In this document: piece by piece, positions 25,213 through 35,259 of the stretch
Layout of the letters: every line of letters starts with the position of its first letter
How positions within the stretch are numbered: position 1 is the stretch's first letter
Source: Hyphomicrobiales bacterium
GTDB taxonomy: Bacteria; Pseudomonadota; Alphaproteobacteria; Rhizobiales; CAJQND01
NCBI GenBank assembly: GCA_028285595.1
Contig: JANQOW010000114.1
Span: forward strand, 1 to 39,747
Length of the DNA stretch: 39,747 nucleotides
Direction: 5' to 3'
Made by a program: the position numbers and the translations under genes
Notes under the pieces: generated by a model
The model's input: only the letters and a program-made list of their open reading frames with translations
The model's database searches: none
Told to the model about the DNA's origin: nothing

Positions 25213-27147
25213 ATGTATCACGCAATCGTCTTTCTGCCCCTTCTGGGCGCGATTTTGGCAGGCTTTGGTGGCCGCATCCTTGGAGCCAAGGCAAGCTCGT
25301 ACCTGACGTCCGGCTTCCTGGTCATCAGTGCCATTTTGTCGTGGGTGGCCTTTTTTGACGTGGCCATTGGCCAGAAGGCCATGTTTACGGTCGAGGTGCT
25401 GCGGTGGGTGAACTCCGGTGCCCTTGAAGCCAATTGGGCATTCAGGATCGACACCCTCACGGTGGTGATGCTGGTGGTGGTGAACACCGTCTCCGCCTTG
25501 GTGCACATCTACTCCATCGGCTATATGAGCCACGATCCGCACCAGCCGCGTTTCTTCAGCTACCTGTCTTTATTCACCTTCGCCATGCTGATGCTGGTGA
25601 CCTCCGACAACCTGCTGCAGCTCTTCTTCGGCTGGGAAGGTGTTGGGCTGGCGTCCTATCTCCTCATTGGCTTCTGGTACAAGAAACCAACGGCGTGCGC
25701 GGCGGCCATAAAGGCCTTTGTGGTCAACCGGGTTGGTGACTTTGGTTTTGCGCTGGGCATCTTCGCTGCCTTTGCGGTGTTCGGGTCCATCGGGTTCACC
25801 GAGGTCTTCGCCAAGGCACCTGAGCAGGTGGGCAAGAGCTTTGAGTTCTTAGGCATGGAGCTCGACATCCTCACAACAATCTGTCTGCTGTTGTTCATGG
25901 GCGCCATGGGGAAATCGGCGCAGTTCCTGCTGCACACCTGGTTGCCGGATGCCATGGAAGGCCCGACGCCGGTGTCTGCCCTGATCCATGCCGCAACCAT
26001 GGTGACGGCTGGTGTGTTCCTGGTGGCGCGTTGCTCGCCCCTGTTCGAACACGCTCCGGTGGCCTTGACCGTGGTGACATTCGTGGGTGCGTTGACCGCA
26101 TTCTTCGCGGCTACCGTGGGCCTGGTACAGAACGATATTAAACGCGTAATCGCCTATTCCACATGCTCCCAGCTTGGCTACATGTTCGCGGCCTTGGGAC
26201 TGGGTGCTTATGGCGTTGCCATCTTCCACCTCTTCACGCACGCGTTCTTCAAGGCCTTGTTGTTCTTAGGCTCCGGCTCGGTGATCCACGCCATGTCCGA
26301 TGAGCAGGACATGCGCAACATGGGCGGTTTGCGCCCACACTTGAAGATGACCTGGCTGATGATGTTGATCGGCACGCTGGCGCTCACAGGGTTCCCGCTG
26401 ACGGCCGGTTATTTCTCCAAAGACGCCATCATCGAGGTTGCCTATGCAGGGCACAACGCCATGGCACCGTTTGCCTTCTGGTTCCTGTTGATCGCCGCGT
26501 TCATGACGTCGTTCTACTCCTGGCGATTGATGTTCATGACCTTCCATGGTCGCCCCCGGGCCTCCAGCGAGGTCATGAGCCATGTGCACGAAGCGCCCAT
26601 CAGCATGATGGGCCCGCTCTTGATCCTGGCGGTCGGCGCGCTCTTGGCTGGTGCTTTGTTCAAAACCAACTTTATCGGTCATGATGAGGCTCTGTTCTGG
26701 GGAGAAGCGCTTTATCGGCTCCCCACAAACAAGATCGTGGAAGAATTCCACAATGTGCCGGGTTGGGTGCCTCTGGCCCCGGCCGTCATGATGGCCGCCG
26801 GATTTGCCCTGTCGTGGCTTATGTATATACGTGATCCAAGCATTCCCGGCCGCCTGGCCCAGCAGCACCAGCCGCTCTATCAGTTCCTGTTGAACAAGTG
26901 GTACTTCGACGAAATCTACGATTTCCTTCTGGTGCGCCCGGCCATGTGGATCGGACGGTTCTTCTGGAAACGCGGTGACGGATGGCTCATTGACGGATTT
27001 GGCCCCGATGGCGTCTCCGCCCGGGTGCTGGACATGACCAACCGCATCGTGCGGTTACAGACCGGCTTTGTCTACCATTACGCGTTTGCCATGCTGATCG
27101 GCGTGGCGGCGCTTGTGACCTACTACATGTTCGGGGGCGCGCACTGA
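25213..27147 (+). CDS. nuoL: NADH-quinone oxidoreductase subunit L
   Basis: A 644-residue antiporter-like subunit (ND5), the most distal proton pump of the membrane arm. It has about 16 helices, including a lateral helix near the C-terminus and a final anchor helix ([20 protein letters not shown]). The functional Glu is in [20 protein letters not shown], and the Lys is in [38 protein letters not shown]. The discontinuous helix has [22 protein letters not shown]. It lies one base before nuoM. Confidence 0.97.
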   Translation: MYHAIVFLPLLGAILAGFGGRILGAKASSYLTSGFLVISAILSWVAFFDVAIGQKAMFTVEVLRWVNSGALEANWAFRIDTLTVVMLVVVNTVSALVHIYSIGYMSHDPHQPRFFSYLSLFTFAMLMLVTSDNLLQLFFGWEGVGLASYLLIGFWYKKPTACAAAIKAFVVNRVGDFGFALGIFAAFAVFGSIGFTEVFAKAPEQVGKSFEFLGMELDILTTICLLLFMGAMGKSAQFLLHTWLPDAMEGPTPVSALIHAATMVTAGVFLVARCSPLFEHAPVALTVVTFVGALTAFFAATVGLVQNDIKRVIAYSTCSQLGYMFAALGLGAYGVAIFHLFTHAFFKALLFLGSGSVIHAMSDEQDMRNMGGLRPHLKMTWLMMLIGTLALTGFPLTAGYFSKDAIIEVAYAGHNAMAPFAFWFLLIAAFMTSFYSWRLMFMTFHGRPRASSEVMSHVHEAPISMMGPLLILAVGALLAGALFKTNFIGHDEALFWGEALYRLPTNKIVEEFHNVPGWVPLAPAVMMAAGFALSWLMYIRDPSIPGRLAQQHQPLYQFLLNKWYFDEIYDFLLVRPAMWIGRFFWKRGDGWLIDGFGPDGVSARVLDMTNRIVRLQTGFVYHYAFAMLIGVAALVTYYMFGGAH

Positions 27148-27148
27148 G

Positions 27149-28666
27149 ATGCCAACCAACTCCTTGCTTACCCTCGTGACCTTCCTGCCTCTGGCAGGCG
27201 CGTTTCTGATCTTGTTCCTTTTGCGGGACGACAATGAAACGTCAATCCGCAATGTGCGCTATGTCTCCTTGTGGGCGACCATCTTCACCTTCCTTCTGTC
27301 GCTTTTGGTGTGGAGCAACTTCGATCCCTCCAATCCCGGCTTCCAGATGGTGGAGAAACACTCCTGGCTCGGCAACTCCATCAACTATCACGTGGGCGTT
27401 GACGGCATTTCCATCCTGTTCGTGCTGCTGACCACCTTCCTGATGCCCGGCTGCATCCTGGCGAGTTGGGGCGTAAAGACACGGGTGAAGGAATACATGA
27501 TCGCGTTTCTGGTTCTGGAAACGCTCATGATCGGCGTGTTTGTGTCGCTCGATCTGCTTTTGTTCTACCTGTTCTTTGAGGGCGGGCTCATCCCGATGTT
27601 CCTGATTATCGGGATTTGGGGCGGCGCCCGGCGGGTCTATGCGAGCTTCAAGTTCTTCCTCTACACGCTGCTTGGCTCGGTGCTGATGCTGCTGGCCATG
27701 ATGGCCATGTACTGGAACGCCGGCACGACGGACATTCCAACTCTGCTTGCCCATGATTTCCCGGTGGATCTGCAAACCTGGCTCTGGCTGGCCTTCTTCG
27801 CCTCCTTCGCGGTGAAGATGCCCATGTGGCCCGTGCACACCTGGCTGCCCGATGCCCACGTCGAAGCGCCGACAGCCGGGTCCGTGGTCCTGGCAGCGAT
27901 CCTGCTGAAGATGGGCGGCTATGGCTTCCTGCGCTTCTCGCTGCCCATGTTCCCCGCAGCCTCCGACTATTTCGCGCCGTTGGTGTTCGGCATGTCGGTT
28001 ATCGCCATTGTCTACACCTCCCTGGTGGCACTGATGCAGGAGGATATGAAGAAGCTGATCGCTTATTCCTCCGTTGCCCATATGGGTTTTGTGACCATGG
28101 GGATCTTCACCGGCACGGTGCAAGGTATTGAGGGCGGGATCTTCCAAATGGTCTCCCACGGCTTCATTTCGGGCGCGTTGTTCTTGTGTGTCGGCGTGGT
28201 CTACGACCGGATGCATACACGCGAGATTGCGGCCTATGGCGGGCTGGTGAACCGAATGCCGATCTATGCCTTTACCTTCATGGTCTTCACCATGGCCAAT
28301 GTGGGCTTGCCGGGCACGAGCGGATTTGTGGGCGAGTTTCTGACCCTCGCCGGAGCCTTCAAAGCCAATACGTGGGTGGCCGCGTTCGCCACCACCGGCG
28401 TCATCCTTTCGGCTGGTTATGCGCTTTGGCTCTACCGGAAAGTGGTGTTCGGGGCGCTTGAGAAGGAAAACCTCAAGACCATAACCGACATGAACAAGCG
28501 GGAGATTGCGATCCTGGCGCCCTTGATCGTGCTCACGATCTTCTTCGGCGTCTACCCGGCACCCATCATCGATGCCATGGATGCATCCGTGACCCAACTT
28601 ATCGATCAGTATCAGGCCTCTCTGGCCGCGCTGGAGAGCGCGGGCAAAGTGGCCGAGGCGCAGTGA
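27149..28666 (+). CDS. nuoM: NADH-quinone oxidoreductase subunit M
   Basis: A 505-residue antiporter-like proton-pumping subunit (ND4) with about 14 helices. The conserved Glu is in [22 protein letters not shown]. The Lys is in [31 protein letters not shown]. The discontinuous helix has [20 protein letters not shown]. The C-terminal 50 residues are polar and end in a Glu/Ala-rich tail. The ATG is one base after the nuoL stop. Confidence 0.97.
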   Translation: MPTNSLLTLVTFLPLAGAFLILFLLRDDNETSIRNVRYVSLWATIFTFLLSLLVWSNFDPSNPGFQMVEKHSWLGNSINYHVGVDGISILFVLLTTFLMPGCILASWGVKTRVKEYMIAFLVLETLMIGVFVSLDLLLFYLFFEGGLIPMFLIIGIWGGARRVYASFKFFLYTLLGSVLMLLAMMAMYWNAGTTDIPTLLAHDFPVDLQTWLWLAFFASFAVKMPMWPVHTWLPDAHVEAPTAGSVVLAAILLKMGGYGFLRFSLPMFPAASDYFAPLVFGMSVIAIVYTSLVALMQEDMKKLIAYSSVAHMGFVTMGIFTGTVQGIEGGIFQMVSHGFISGALFLCVGVVYDRMHTREIAAYGGLVNRMPIYAFTFMVFTMANVGLPGTSGFVGEFLTLAGAFKANTWVAAFATTGVILSAGYALWLYRKVVFGALEKENLKTITDMNKREIAILAPLIVLTIFFGVYPAPIIDAMDASVTQLIDQYQASLAALESAGKVAEAQ

Positions 28667-28679
28667 GGGACCTTACGCT

Positions 28680-30119
28680 ATGACCGATCTGACCCCTGAT
28701 CTGATGACCATATTGCCGGAGCTCGTGCTGGCGGTGGGGGCCATGGCACTCCTGATGCTGGGCGTGTTCCGCAAAGAGGACAGCTTCGACCTGATCAGCA
28801 CGTTAAGCCTCATCCTGCTGGCCGTGGCCGGCGGGCTCGTGGTGTTTTCCACACAAACCGGCGAAACGGCCTTTAACGGCCAATTCACCAATGACACGTT
28901 TGCGCGCTTCATGAAGGCGCTCACCATCTTTGGCTCCGCCGTGACCGTGATGATGTCCGTCACGTTCATGAAACGCCGACAGATCCAGCGCTTTGAGTAT
29001 CCCGTGCTTGTTGTGCTGGCAACGCTCGGCATGTGCATGATGATCTCGGCCAACGATCTGGTCGCGCTCTACATGGGCCTGGAGCTGCAATCGCTTGCGC
29101 TCTACGTGGTGGCCGCGTTCAATCGTGACAGCGTGAGATCGTCGGAAGCCGGTCTCAAGTACTTTGTTCTTGGCGCTCTGTCGTCCGGCATGCTGCTTTA
29201 CGGCGCTTCGCTCATCTACGGATTTACCGGTGCCACGCAGTTTGACGCCATTGCCGGCGTGGTGGCCAATGGATCTGCCGGATTGGGCCTGTTGTTCGGC
29301 ATCGTGTTCGTGGTGGCAGGCCTTGCCTTCAAGGTTTCAGCCGTGCCGTTCCACATGTGGACGCCGGATGTCTATGAGGGCGCGCCGACACCCGTCACAG
29401 CGTTCTTTGCCGCAGCTCCGAAGGTGGCCGCGATGGCCATATTCACCCGTGTGCTGGTGGAGGCGTTCCCCGGTGTGACCAGCGACTGGCAACAAATCGT
29501 TGTCTTCATCGCCATTGCATCAATGGTGCTCGGCGCTTTCGCGGCCATCGGGCAGAACAATATCAAACGTCTGATGGCCTATTCTTCCATTGGCCACATG
29601 GGATTTGCCCTGGTGGGCCTTGCCGCGGGCACGGCAGAAGGCGTGCGCGGCGTGATCATCTATATGGCGATCTACATGATCATGACGCTGGGCACATTCG
29701 CCTGCATCCTGGCCATGCGCAGCAAGGATGAAGGCCAGGTGGAGGATATCTCCGACCTTGCCGGACTGGCGCGCCGCGACAAGCTGATGGCCCTGGTGCT
29801 GGCTCTGCTGCTGTTCTCGCTCGCCGGAATTCCGCCGCTCGCCGGTTTCTTCGGCAAGTTCTTCGTCTTCGTGGCCGCCATCAAAGAGGGTTTGGTCGCG
29901 CTCGCGGTGATTGGCGTTTTGGCAAGCGTTGTAGGCGCTTACTACTATCTCCGGATTATCAAGATCATGTATCTGGATGAGCCGGTGCAGGAGTTTGAAC
30001 AGACCCCGAGGGAGATCCGGCTTGTCATCACCATGTCCGGCGTGTTCGTGCTGGCATTTGTCCTGTTCGCCCGGCCTATCATCACCGCAGCAGAGGCCGC
30101 GGCTGCGTCGCTCTTTTAG
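28680..30119 (+). CDS. nuoN: NADH-quinone oxidoreductase subunit N
   Basis: A 479-residue antiporter-like subunit (ND2) with about 14 helices. Conserved parts are [21 protein letters not shown] (with the Glu of the proton path), the Lys-containing [32 protein letters not shown], and [21 protein letters not shown]. The C-terminal anchor ends in an Ala-rich stretch and SLF. It closes the nuo operon proper. birA follows after 8 bases in the same direction. Confidence 0.97.
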   Translation: MTDLTPDLMTILPELVLAVGAMALLMLGVFRKEDSFDLISTLSLILLAVAGGLVVFSTQTGETAFNGQFTNDTFARFMKALTIFGSAVTVMMSVTFMKRRQIQRFEYPVLVVLATLGMCMMISANDLVALYMGLELQSLALYVVAAFNRDSVRSSEAGLKYFVLGALSSGMLLYGASLIYGFTGATQFDAIAGVVANGSAGLGLLFGIVFVVAGLAFKVSAVPFHMWTPDVYEGAPTPVTAFFAAAPKVAAMAIFTRVLVEAFPGVTSDWQQIVVFIAIASMVLGAFAAIGQNNIKRLMAYSSIGHMGFALVGLAAGTAEGVRGVIIYMAIYMIMTLGTFACILAMRSKDEGQVEDISDLAGLARRDKLMALVLALLLFSLAGIPPLAGFFGKFFVFVAAIKEGLVALAVIGVLASVVGAYYYLRIIKIMYLDEPVQEFEQTPREIRLVITMSGVFVLAFVLFARPIITAAEAAAASLF

Positions 30120-30127
30120 CAAGACCG

Positions 30128-30880
30128 ATGGATTTGAAACGGCCCCGATTGCCGGACGGCTATGATGTGGCCTGTTTCGACCAGATTGATTCCACCAACC
30201 TGGAAGCGGGGCGCCGCGCGTCTGCCGGCGAGAGCGGGCCGCTGTGGATCTGGGCGGAGCACCAGACGGCTGGACGCGGACGGCTTGGGCGCGGCTGGAT
30301 CTCCGAGCCGGGGAACCTTTATGCCACGCTGCTTTTAACCTTGGACCAAGGCGCACGCGCGCCTGACCTGTCGTTCATCGCCGCGTTGGCGGTGCATTCA
30401 GTGGCGCAATCGTGTTTGCCAAAGCGGTGCGCGGCGGATGTGCGCCTTAAGTGGCCGAACGACCTTTTGCTGAACGGTGAAAAGAGTGCCGGCATCCTGA
30501 TCGAAGGCGCCGGGAGCTCTCGCGTCGTCATCGGCTGCGGGCTCAACCTCGGCGCCGTTCCCCACGAGGACTTGCGCCGGCCGGCCACGGGTTTGGCGCT
30601 GCACGGTGCTGAGGTCACACCACGCGAGGCCTTTGAGCTTCTGGCACAGAACATGGACCGGTGGCTCCGCATTTGGCGGGGCGAAGGTTTTGAGGCCATA
30701 CGCGAGGCCTGGCTGGAACGGGCCGCCGGGGTCGGCGAACGCATTACGGCGAGCCTCGATGCCGATCGCACGATAGAAGGACGTTTCAGCGGCTTGGATG
30801 AGAGCGGCGCGCTGTTGCTGGAGACGACCAACGGTGAAGTGACACGCATTCTCGCTGCTGATATTGAACTTGCTGCATGA
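30128..30880 (+). CDS. birA: Biotin-[acetyl-CoA-carboxylase] ligase (no DNA-binding domain)
   Basis: A 250-residue class I biotin protein ligase that attaches biotin to AccB and other carrier domains through biotinyl-AMP. The nucleotide/biotin loop is GRGRLGRGW at residues 49-57. KWPNDLL at residues 108-114 and GILIEG follow, then the small C-terminal SH3-like domain (FSGLDESGALLLETTNGEVTRI). The N-terminal helix-turn-helix of E. coli BirA is absent, so it cannot act as that type of repressor. It overlaps rnj by 4 bases (ATGA). The nuoN-birA-rnj order is widespread in Alphaproteobacteria. Its main substrate, AccB, is encoded at 7875. Confidence 0.95.
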   Translation: MDLKRPRLPDGYDVACFDQIDSTNLEAGRRASAGESGPLWIWAEHQTAGRGRLGRGWISEPGNLYATLLLTLDQGARAPDLSFIAALAVHSVAQSCLPKRCAADVRLKWPNDLLLNGEKSAGILIEGAGSSRVVIGCGLNLGAVPHEDLRRPATGLALHGAEVTPREAFELLAQNMDRWLRIWRGEGFEAIREAWLERAAGVGERITASLDADRTIEGRFSGLDESGALLLETTNGEVTRILAADIELAA

Positions 30881-32562
30881 CCTCAACTTCGACACGTCCC
30901 GGAAACGAAGATCTAGTATTCCTGCCCCTGGGCGGGGCCGGCGAAATCGGCATGAACCTCTACCTTTATGGGTACGGGCGGGCCGCAAAGCGCCGCTGGC
31001 TGATCGTGGATATGGGGATCAAGTTCGGCGATGAACGCGACCCGGGCATCGATATCGTGTTGCCCGATATCAGTTTCCTGGAAACCGAGCGCAAGAACAT
31101 CGATGGTCTGGTGCTCACCCATGCCCATGAGGACCATTTTGGTGGCGTGCCCCGGTTGTGGCCCGATCTGAAGTGCCCGGTTTATGCCACGCCTTTCACG
31201 GCTGAACTGCTGCGCGGCAAACTGATCGAACATGCCCTCGATGAGGATTTCCCCTTAAACGAGGTCCCCCTGGGTGGGCGGTTCACCGCCGGGCCCTTTG
31301 ATGTGGAACTGGTGAATGTAACCCACTCAATCCCTGAGCCCAACGCACTTGCCATCAGGACGCCAGCGGGCCTGGTGGTTCATTCCGGGGATTGGAAGAT
31401 CGATGACGACCCGGTGCTGGGACACTCGTTCGACAAAACAAAGTTCGAAGCCCTCGGCGAAGAAGGGTGCCGCGCACTCATCTGCGATTCCACCAACGCC
31501 CTCAGGGACGGCCATTCGCCCACGGAAACGGAAGTCTCAAACAGCCTGGCGCACATCATTTCCCAGGCGAAAGGCCGGGTGGCTGTGACAACCTTTGCCT
31601 CCAACGCCGGGCGCGTGGAGGCGGTCGCCAAAGCGGCCTATCAGGCGGGTCGCCACCTGATCGTCGCAGGCCGGTCGCTTGATCGCGTCATTGCGGCCGC
31701 CAGGGCCACCGGATACCTGAAGGACGTGCACGAAGTCTTGTCAGCGGAGGAGTTTGGCTACTTGCCCCCTGACAAGGTGGTGTGTCTGTGCACCGGATCG
31801 CAGGGCGAACCTCGCGCTGCTCTTGCCCGGATCGCCGATGACACGCATCCTCAAATCACCCTGGAGAAAGGAGACACGGTCATCTTCTCCTCCAAGACCA
31901 TCCCCGGCAACGAGAAGGCCGTCTCGCATGTGGCCAATCGCCTGGCGGGTCAGGGGGTGGAAATCATCGATTCAGACGATGCGCTCGTGCATGTGACCGG
32001 GCACCCGCGCAAGGAAGAGCTTCGGCAGCTCTATGGTTGGCTGAAGCCGGACATTTTGGTGCCCATGCACGGGGAGCTGCGTCATCTGACCGAGCAGGCC
32101 CGGTTTGCCGCCGATTGCGGCGTCGCCGAAACCGTCGTTGCGGTCAACGGAGATCTGGTGCGTCTGGTCCCAGGTCCCGCCGAACGGGTTGATGAGGTCC
32201 CGGCGGGGCGAACCCATCTTGACGGGCGGTTGTTTGTGCCATCTGAGGATGGTCCGGCGCGGGAGCGGCGGCGCATCTCATTCGCCGGAGTTGTCACCGT
32301 CAGTGTGGTTCTGAATGATAAGGACCAAATCGTCTCTCATCCCGAGGTCCGCGTTTACGGGGTACCTGAAGAAGACGCCTACGGGGTGCCTATGGAAGAC
32401 GCGATCTTGGACTCAATTGAGGAAGCGTTCGAGGCACTGCCAAAGCCACGGCGCAAGTCAGATGACGTGGTGGCCGAGATGCTCCGCCGCGCAGCACGGC
32501 GTGAGTGCACGGCCCGGTGGGGCAAAAAACCGGTCACCGAGGTGATTGTTCACCGGGTCTAG
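30877..32562 (+). CDS. rnj: Ribonuclease J
   Basis: A 561-residue metallo-beta-lactamase/beta-CASP ribonuclease with 5'-3' exonuclease and endonuclease activity, involved in rRNA maturation and mRNA decay. The zinc motif is HAHEDH at residues 82-87. Further ligands are in NVTHSIPEPNA and HSGDWKIDDDP. The beta-CASP part has CTGSQGEPRAALARIA, IPGNEKAVSHVANRL and VHVTGHPRKEELR. The C-terminal domain contains an 8-residue tandem repeat (YGVPEEDA YGVPMEDA, residues 494-509). It overlaps birA by 4 bases. It ends only 2 bases from the convergent aspS stop, with no terminator between. Confidence 0.96.
   Translation: MTSTSTRPGNEDLVFLPLGGAGEIGMNLYLYGYGRAAKRRWLIVDMGIKFGDERDPGIDIVLPDISFLETERKNIDGLVLTHAHEDHFGGVPRLWPDLKCPVYATPFTAELLRGKLIEHALDEDFPLNEVPLGGRFTAGPFDVELVNVTHSIPEPNALAIRTPAGLVVHSGDWKIDDDPVLGHSFDKTKFEALGEEGCRALICDSTNALRDGHSPTETEVSNSLAHIISQAKGRVAVTTFASNAGRVEAVAKAAYQAGRHLIVAGRSLDRVIAAARATGYLKDVHEVLSAEEFGYLPPDKVVCLCTGSQGEPRAALARIADDTHPQITLEKGDTVIFSSKTIPGNEKAVSHVANRLAGQGVEIIDSDDALVHVTGHPRKEELRQLYGWLKPDILVPMHGELRHLTEQARFAADCGVAETVVAVNGDLVRLVPGPAERVDEVPAGRTHLDGRLFVPSEDGPARERRRISFAGVVTVSVVLNDKDQIVSHPEVRVYGVPEEDAYGVPMEDAILDSIEEAFEALPKPRRKSDDVVAEMLRRAARRECTARWGKKPVTEVIVHRV
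32356..32403 (+). repeat. 24-bp in-frame tandem duplication inside rnj
   Basis: Units 32356-32379 and 32380-32403 match at 19 of 24 bases and encode YGVPEEDA then YGVPMEDA. The substitutions show the duplication is not recent. It lies in the C-terminal domain of RNase J, near the point where the beta-CASP core gives way to the C-terminal helices. Confidence 0.7.
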
Positions 32563-32564
32563 TT

Positions 32565-34337
32565 CTAGGACTTCGGCAAGTTCAGCCTAATGTGGAGCTC
32601 GCGGAGCTGCGCCGCGGTCACATCTGACGGTGCGCCCATCAGCAGATCTTCAGCCTGCTGGTTCATTGGGAACATGGTGACTTCCCGAAGGTTTTCCTCT
32701 TCACAGAGCAACATGACAATTCGGTCGATGCCCGGCGCAATACCGCCGTGGGGCGGTGCGCCATATTGCAGGGCGCGGAGCATTCCGCCGAACTTGTCTT
32801 CCAGGATCTGCCGGTCATATCCGGCAATCGCAAATGCCTTTTCCATGATTTCCGGTTTGTGGTTCCGGATTGCGCCTGAGGACAGCTCTACGCCGTTGCA
32901 GACAATGTCGTATTGATAGGCCAGAACCTCCAGCGGATCTTTCCCCTCGAGCGCCTCAAGGCCGCCTTGGGGCATGGAGAACGGGTTGTGAGAGAAATCC
33001 ACTCTCTTCTCATCCTCATTCCACTCAAACATGGGATAGTCCACGATCCAGCAGAAGGCGAACTGATCTGCGTCCACCAATTCCAGCTCTTCGCCCACCC
33101 GGGTGCGCGCCGCACCGGCAAAGCTGGCAAATACATCGGGTTTGCCGCATACGAAGAACACCGCATCGCCATCCTGCAGCCCGAGCTGGGTCCGGACGGC
33201 TTCTGTGCGTTCCTCGCCAATGTTCTTTGCGATGGGGCCTGCGCCTTCTCCGTCTCTGAAGAATATGTAGCCAAGACCAGGCTGGCCCTGCTTCTGCGCC
33301 CAGCCGTTCATGCGGTCACAAAAAGCGCGGCTGCCGCCGGTTTTGGCAGGAATGGCCCAGACCCGCACTTTCTCATCGGCCTCGATTTGGCCGGCAAAGA
33401 TCTTAAACCCTGATCCCGCAAAATGGTCCGTCACATCTTCCATGACGATGGGATTGCGCAGATCGGGCTTATCGGAGCCATATTTGGCCATGGCTTCAGC
33501 ATAGGGGATGCGGGGGAAGGTTTCGGTCACGCGCTTTCCGTCTGCGAATTCAACAAAAAGCTCGCGCAACACGGGCTCGACCGCATTGAAGACGTCGTCC
33601 TGGGTCACAAAGCTCATTTCGATATCGAGCTGGTAGAACTCGCCAGGCGACCGGTCGGCGCGGGCATCCTCGTCGCGGAAACACGGGGCGATCTGGAAAT
33701 AGCGGTCAAAGCCCGACATCATGATGAGCTGCTTGAACTGCTGTGGAGCCTGGGGCAGGGCGTAGAACTTGCCAGGATGAATACGGGACGGCACGAGGAA
33801 GTCGCGCGCGCCCTCTGGCGAGGACGCGGTGAGGATCGGCGTTTGAAACTCAAAGAACCCGGCTTCCGTCATGCGCCGGCGGACAGAGGAAATGATCTGC
33901 GAGCGCTTCATGATGTTGCGGTGAATGGTTTCACGGCGCAGGTCGATGAAGCGATACTTCAGCCGGGTTTCCTCCGGATAATCCAGCTCGCCGAACACAG
34001 GCAGGGGCAATTCCTTCGCAGCACTCAAAACCTCAAGATCGGAGATGAAGATCTCAACCTCGCCGGTGGGCAGGTTCGGGTTGATCGTGTCGTCGGTGCG
34101 CGCTTTGACCTCGCCATCCACGCAGATCACCCACTCCGCGCGCACAGTCTCAGCGGCCTTAAAGGCGGGAGAATCCGGGTCTGCCACCACCTGGGTGATG
34201 CCGTAGTGATCGCGAAGGTCAATGAACAACAGACCGCCATGATCTCGCACGCGGTGGACCCAGCCGGACAGGCGCACAGTGCTGCCTACGTCAGATGCGC
34301 GAAGGTCATGACAGGTGTGGGAACGGTAAGCGTGCAT
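32565..34337 (-). CDS. aspS: Aspartyl-tRNA synthetase
   Basis: A 590-residue bacterial-type class II AspRS. The anticodon-binding OB domain is near residues 1-110 ([32 protein letters not shown]). Motif 2 is in [24 protein letters not shown] (about residues 217-240). A GAD insertion domain sits around residues 290-410, and motif 3 is in [14 protein letters not shown] near residue 547. In Alphaproteobacteria this enzyme usually also charges tRNA-Asn for later amidation by GatCAB; that cannot be tested here. The start is [14 protein letters not shown]. It is divergent from the enoyl-CoA hydratase at 34468 and convergent with rnj. Confidence 0.97.
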   Translation of the reverse strand: MHAYRSHTCHDLRASDVGSTVRLSGWVHRVRDHGGLLFIDLRDHYGITQVVADPDSPAFKAAETVRAEWVICVDGEVKARTDDTINPNLPTGEVEIFISDLEVLSAAKELPLPVFGELDYPEETRLKYRFIDLRRETIHRNIMKRSQIISSVRRRMTEAGFFEFQTPILTASSPEGARDFLVPSRIHPGKFYALPQAPQQFKQLIMMSGFDRYFQIAPCFRDEDARADRSPGEFYQLDIEMSFVTQDDVFNAVEPVLRELFVEFADGKRVTETFPRIPYAEAMAKYGSDKPDLRNPIVMEDVTDHFAGSGFKIFAGQIEADEKVRVWAIPAKTGGSRAFCDRMNGWAQKQGQPGLGYIFFRDGEGAGPIAKNIGEERTEAVRTQLGLQDGDAVFFVCGKPDVFASFAGAARTRVGEELELVDADQFAFCWIVDYPMFEWNEDEKRVDFSHNPFSMPQGGLEALEGKDPLEVLAYQYDIVCNGVELSSGAIRNHKPEIMEKAFAIAGYDRQILEDKFGGMLRALQYGAPPHGGIAPGIDRIVMLLCEEENLREVTMFPMNQQAEDLLMGAPSDVTAAQLRELHIRLNLPKS

Positions 34338-34467
34338 CAGTCTTCATCTCTAGGCTGGTTTTCTTTGGAAGTTGGCGGATTTCTCGCCGCGCGGACAAGC
34401 GCACGGGCTGGCTTATTTGTCAAGATCAGCTGTAAAAAAGCTCGAAGCGAAAAAAGGGACCCAAGGC

Positions 34468-35259
34468 ATGCAGGATTGCACATTCATCAAGATCACCGAC
34501 GTCGGTGCCACCCGCTGGCTTGAGTATAATCGCCCTCCGGTCAACGCGTTCACCCGCAAGATGGTGGAGGAAATGCGTGACAGCTTAAGCGCAACACTGG
34601 CTGATCCGTCCGTGAGGGTGGTGGTTTTGGCAAGTGGACTTGAGAGCTATTTCAGCGCCGGGGCCGATCTCAAAGAGTTCCAAGACATGGACAAAGACGC
34701 AATGGCCGCCTGGGTGGAGGTGTGCCACGAGATTGCAAATCTGATGCGTGGCTCGCCTAAACCGTTGCTGGCCGCCATTCATGGCACCGCCGTCGGCGGC
34801 GGGCTGGAGATGACCCTTCACTGCGATATTCGGTTCGCCGCCCAAGACGCCAAGCTCGGACAGCCCGAAATCCAAATTGGCTTCATTCCCCCAATCGCCA
34901 CCACCCAAGCTCTCGCCAGATTGATTGGCCGGCCTAAAACCATTCAATATCTCTATTCCGGCGCGATGATTGACGCAGAGCAGGCTCTCTCCTGGGGGCT
35001 TGTGGATGAGGTGATCGCGCCTGAAAACTTGCGCGCGAGGGTGCAAGCCTACGCTGACGAGCTGGCCGGCAAGTCTGCGACCGCGCTGAAGGCGATCCGC
35101 CAGTCCGTTACGCTCGGCGCCGGTATGAGCTTTCAGGAGGGTATGCGCCTGGAGGGTGAGCTGGCCGCAGACTTGGCGGACACCCCCGATTTCAAGGAAG
35201 GCATAGACGCGTTCCTGAACAAACGTGCCCCGAACTGGGAGATGCCTAACAAACCCTAG
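34468..35259 (+). CDS. Enoyl-CoA hydratase/isomerase family protein
   Basis: A 263-residue crotonase. The first oxyanion-hole segment is [16 protein letters not shown] (about residue 60). The second is [21 protein letters not shown] (about residue 105). Glu is present in [25 protein letters not shown], the position of the second catalytic Glu of true hydratases. [16 protein letters not shown] is the usual C-terminal landmark. Likely a fatty acid or related CoA-ester hydratase; the substrate is unknown. The start at 34468 follows AAAAAGGGA, and the open frame reaching upstream to 34372 has no family similarity. Its stop shares four bases (CTAG) with the stop of the convergent parC. Confidence 0.93.
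   Translation: MQDCTFIKITDVGATRWLEYNRPPVNAFTRKMVEEMRDSLSATLADPSVRVVVLASGLESYFSAGADLKEFQDMDKDAMAAWVEVCHEIANLMRGSPKPLLAAIHGTAVGGGLEMTLHCDIRFAAQDAKLGQPEIQIGFIPPIATTQALARLIGRPKTIQYLYSGAMIDAEQALSWGLVDEVIAPENLRARVQAYADELAGKSATALKAIRQSVTLGAGMSFQEGMRLEGELAADLADTPDFKEGIDAFLNKRAPNWEMPNKP

Noticed and set aside
27242..28597. Long open frame of 451 codons on the minus strand opposite nuoM
   Set aside because: It lies entirely antisense to a certain gene and its translation is rich in His, Gln, Arg and Asp with no domain, as expected from the mirror of a hydrophobic coding frame in G+C-rich DNA.
33423..34467. Open frame on the plus strand opposite aspS that runs towards the enoyl-CoA hydratase
   Set aside because: Antisense to aspS with no recognisable domain; the real downstream gene starts at 34468 in another frame.
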